Shown: in pieces, positions 5,920-7,002 of the stretch
Position numbering within the stretch: the first letter of the stretch is position 1
How the letters are laid out: each line of letters starts with the position of its first letter
Assembly: GCA_947625175.1 (NCBI GenBank)
Contig: CANQNI010000079.1
Location: 1-7,002 of the forward strand
Direction of reading: 5' to 3'
Source: an uncultured Eubacteriaceae bacterium
Lineage (GTDB): Bacteria; Bacillota; Clostridia; Eubacteriales; Eubacteriaceae
Length of the DNA stretch: 7,002 nucleotides
Program-made: the position numbers and the translations under genes
Notes under the pieces: generated by a model
Database searches by the model: none
What the model saw: only the letters and a program-made list of their open reading frames with translations
What the model was told of the DNA's origin: nothing

Positions 5920-6717
5920 TTAATTCATCCCTCCTATTTTGCATGAATCACTACTACAAGAATTAACATCACAATTTCCTGAATCTAAAAGACATTGAGT
6001 ACAGCAACACCAAGAGTTACTATAATTAGACCATTCATTAACCCAATCAAGAATAACTTGAATTATTCCCGGAATAAAGAAAATAAAGATACCCGCTATA
6101 AATCTTACTCCTATTGATTTAACTGCCACTATTATCCGATCATCTTTAGAGCTAGGAATGGCTTTAAATAAATCTATTATACCTAATACTATAATTAAAA
6201 TGGGAATTGCAATTTTTAAAACAAAAACTATTGTTCCTATAAATTTTAATGGTTTTCGTAAATTAGGTGAATTACATATATTTTCAATATTTGTATCTTC
6301 AATTGGCCCCCAATCAGTTTCTTTATAATAAAGTGGATTATAATTATCACTTCGATCTGAAAGCACGTACATTGTTTTATATTTATTTGTTTGAGTAAAA
6401 TTCAAAGTAACTTTACTACTTTTTTTCTCACCATATATTGATGGCGGACAATATAGTTTTTCGTTAGATGTGTCGATGTAGTTTTCAAATTTTGAAAGAT
6501 TGTTACTATCAATAGTTAAACTTTTACCACTATTTTTACTAATTTTTCTTTTTACATTACCTTCACCCTTAACTCCTGATGATTTAACTTCTACTTTAAC
6601 ATTATAATTTTCAACTTCATAAATACAAGTAATACATTGATAAGTATCACAAACATCAGCTTTAACAATAGGGATGAAAAAGAAAAAGGCAATCAAAAAT
6701 ATTATTTTTTTTCCCAT
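5920..6717 (-). CDS. Cys-rich exported two-helix protein, largest pilin-module paralogue (265 aa)
   Basis: ATG at 6715-6717 is chosen because AGGAG (6725-6729) lies 7 nt upstream. An in-frame GTG at 6723 would leave a single base after that site. Residues 1-20 are a signal peptide (VKA|D). Residues 21-148 form an outer domain with Cys23, 28, 31, 90 and 148 and a Lys/Ser/Asn-rich, probably beta-strand middle. Then comes the shared module: RKPLKFIG, helix about 158-181 (KIAIPIL), loop LFKAIPSSKDDR, and helix about 204-226 (GIFIFFIPG). The tail holds seven cysteines (237-239, 242, 249, 254, 259), including WCCCTQC. The C-terminus extends about 16 residues beyond the Cys motif of its shorter paralogues. 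It is the first gene of the cluster, directly behind its own promoter. I do not recognise the outer domain. A VirB2-like or tip/adhesin-like subunit is possible by context only. Confidence 0.6.
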   Translation of the reverse strand: MGKKIIFLIAFFFFIPIVKADVCDTYQCITCIYEVENYNVKVEVKSSGVKGEGNVKRKISKNSGKSLTIDSNNLSKFENYIDTSNEKLYCPPSIYGEKKSSKVTLNFTQTNKYKTMYVLSDRSDNYNPLYYKETDWGPIEDTNIENICNSPNLRKPLKFIGTIVFVLKIAIPILIIVLGIIDLFKAIPSSKDDRIIVAVKSIGVRFIAGIFIFFIPGIIQVILDWVNEWSNYSNSWCCCTQCLLDSGNCDVNSCSSDSCKIGGMN

Positions 6718-6724
6718 ATTCACA

Positions 6725-6729
6725 CTCCT
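6725..6729 (-). promoter_or_regulatory. ribosome binding site that decides the ATG start of the 265-aa gene
   Basis: AGGAG sits 7 nt before the ATG at 6717 but only 1 nt before the in-frame GTG at 6723. The spacing therefore favours the ATG, which also leaves a normal signal peptide beginning MGKK. Confidence 0.65.
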
Positions 6730-6739
6730 ATTCTCAGTT

Positions 6740-6748
6740 ATTATAACA
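6740..6748 (-). promoter_or_regulatory. extended -10 promoter in front of the secretion-like gene cluster
   Basis: On the minus strand TGTTATAAT is a perfect extended -10 (TG-n-TATAAT). It lies in the 40-nt gap between the engB stop and the 265-aa gene. No convincing -35 is seen at 16-18 nt, which extended -10 promoters tolerate. A start near 6733 would give a leader of about 15 nt containing the AGGAG site. This is the likely main promoter of the downstream cluster. No terminator for engB is visible, so some read-through is probable. Confidence 0.5.
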
Positions 6749-6757
6749 TATTAAAAA

Positions 6758-7002
6758 CTAAAAATCTTCTTTTTTGGCATCTTTTTCTAATATTTTTAAA
6801 ATTATTTTATAAATTTCTTCTTTACCCTTTTTAGTGGTTGATGAAAATTGAACAAAAGAATTGTCTGCTAAATTAAAGGTTTCTTTGATAATTTTATCTT
6901 GAACCGTTCTTGATGATGATCCAACTTTGTCATATTTTGTTGCTATTATAGTTGTATCTAAATTATAATATTTTAAATAATTATACATTAATAAATCATC
7001 TT
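6758..7002 (-). CDS. engB: ribosome biogenesis GTPase EngB/YsxC (YihA), C-terminal part only
   Basis: The reading frame is open to the right window edge, so only the last 80 residues are present; it ends with TAG at 6758-6760. Reading beyond the first internal Met gives DDLLMYNYLKYYNL, continuous with the family. Visible GTPase elements are the G4 motif in IIATKYDKV, which selects guanine, and the G5-like FSSTTKKGKEEI near the C-terminus. EngB proteins are small TrmE-Era-Obg-Septin-superfamily GTPases of about 200 residues that assist assembly of the large ribosomal subunit in the cytoplasm. It has no functional link to the membrane proteins that follow on the same strand. It anchors the locus next to a chromosomal housekeeping gene. 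The G1-G3 motifs lie outside the window. Confidence 0.88.
   Translation of the reverse strand, partial: DDLLMYNYLKYYNLDTTIIATKYDKVGSSSRTVQDKIIKETFNLADNSFVQFSSTTKKGKEEIYKIILKILEKDAKKEDF

Noticed and set aside
6637..6834. Plus-strand open frame of 65 codons spanning the engB gap
   Set aside because: It is antisense to the signal peptide of the 265-aa protein and to the end of engB, and has Phe/Leu/Tyr-rich composition typical of shadows in AT-rich DNA.
1..7002. Genetic code 4 (TGA as Trp), as in many Mollicutes
   Set aside because: All genes read through without in-frame TGA, Trp codons checked are TGG, and stops are TAA or TAG. The standard bacterial code is sufficient.
1..7002. Insertion sequences, CRISPR arrays, tRNA or rRNA genes
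   Set aside because: No transposase frame, regularly spaced repeats, CCA-ended cloverleaf or rRNA-like sequence was seen. Coding genes fill almost the whole window.

Overview
The window is AT-rich DNA from what is probably an uncultured, walled, low-GC bacterium of the Bacillota/Mycoplasmatota side (gut RF39-like lineages are my best guess, from general resemblance only). Three things point there. There are Shine-Dalgarno sites such as GGAGG. The partial housekeeping GTPase gene engB has Firmicutes-like sequence. Two secreted peptidoglycan hydrolases imply that a cell wall exists. Trp is encoded by TGG where checked, and every stop seen is TAA or TAG, so nothing demands genetic code 4. All eight genes lie on the minus strand and are tightly packed. 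Only one gap exceeds 50 nt, and no gap approaches 300 nt.

Reading in the direction of transcription (right to left): the 3' end of engB (6758-7002) is followed by a short gap with a good extended -10 promoter. Next come three small exported membrane proteins of 265, 187 and 132 aa (5920-6717, 5355-5918, 4892-5290). Each has a signal peptide, a Cys-containing outer part of variable size, and the same C-terminal two-helix membrane module with a Cys-rich tail. Then come an N-acetylmuramoyl-L-alanine amidase (3689-4879) and an NlpC/P60 peptidase (2676-3671). Both hydrolases carry a version of the same two-helix module at their C-terminus. The next gene encodes a large VirB6/TrbL-like polytopic protein with a cytoplasmic tail of about 430 residues (247-2628). 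Last is the start of a small two-helix protein that looks like VirB3/PrgI (1-227, cut by the window edge).

Taken together, this looks like part of a Gram-positive-type type IV secretion (conjugation-like) locus: VirB1-like wall hydrolases, VirB2-like pilin candidates, a VirB6-like channel protein and a VirB3-like protein. A VirB4 ATPase would be expected just beyond the left edge. The striking feature is that five consecutive genes carry paralogous two-helix modules, and two of these are fused to cell-wall hydrolases. The VirB2-like assignment of the module is inferred from topology, size and context. The hydrolase and EngB assignments rest on visible catalytic or GTPase motifs.
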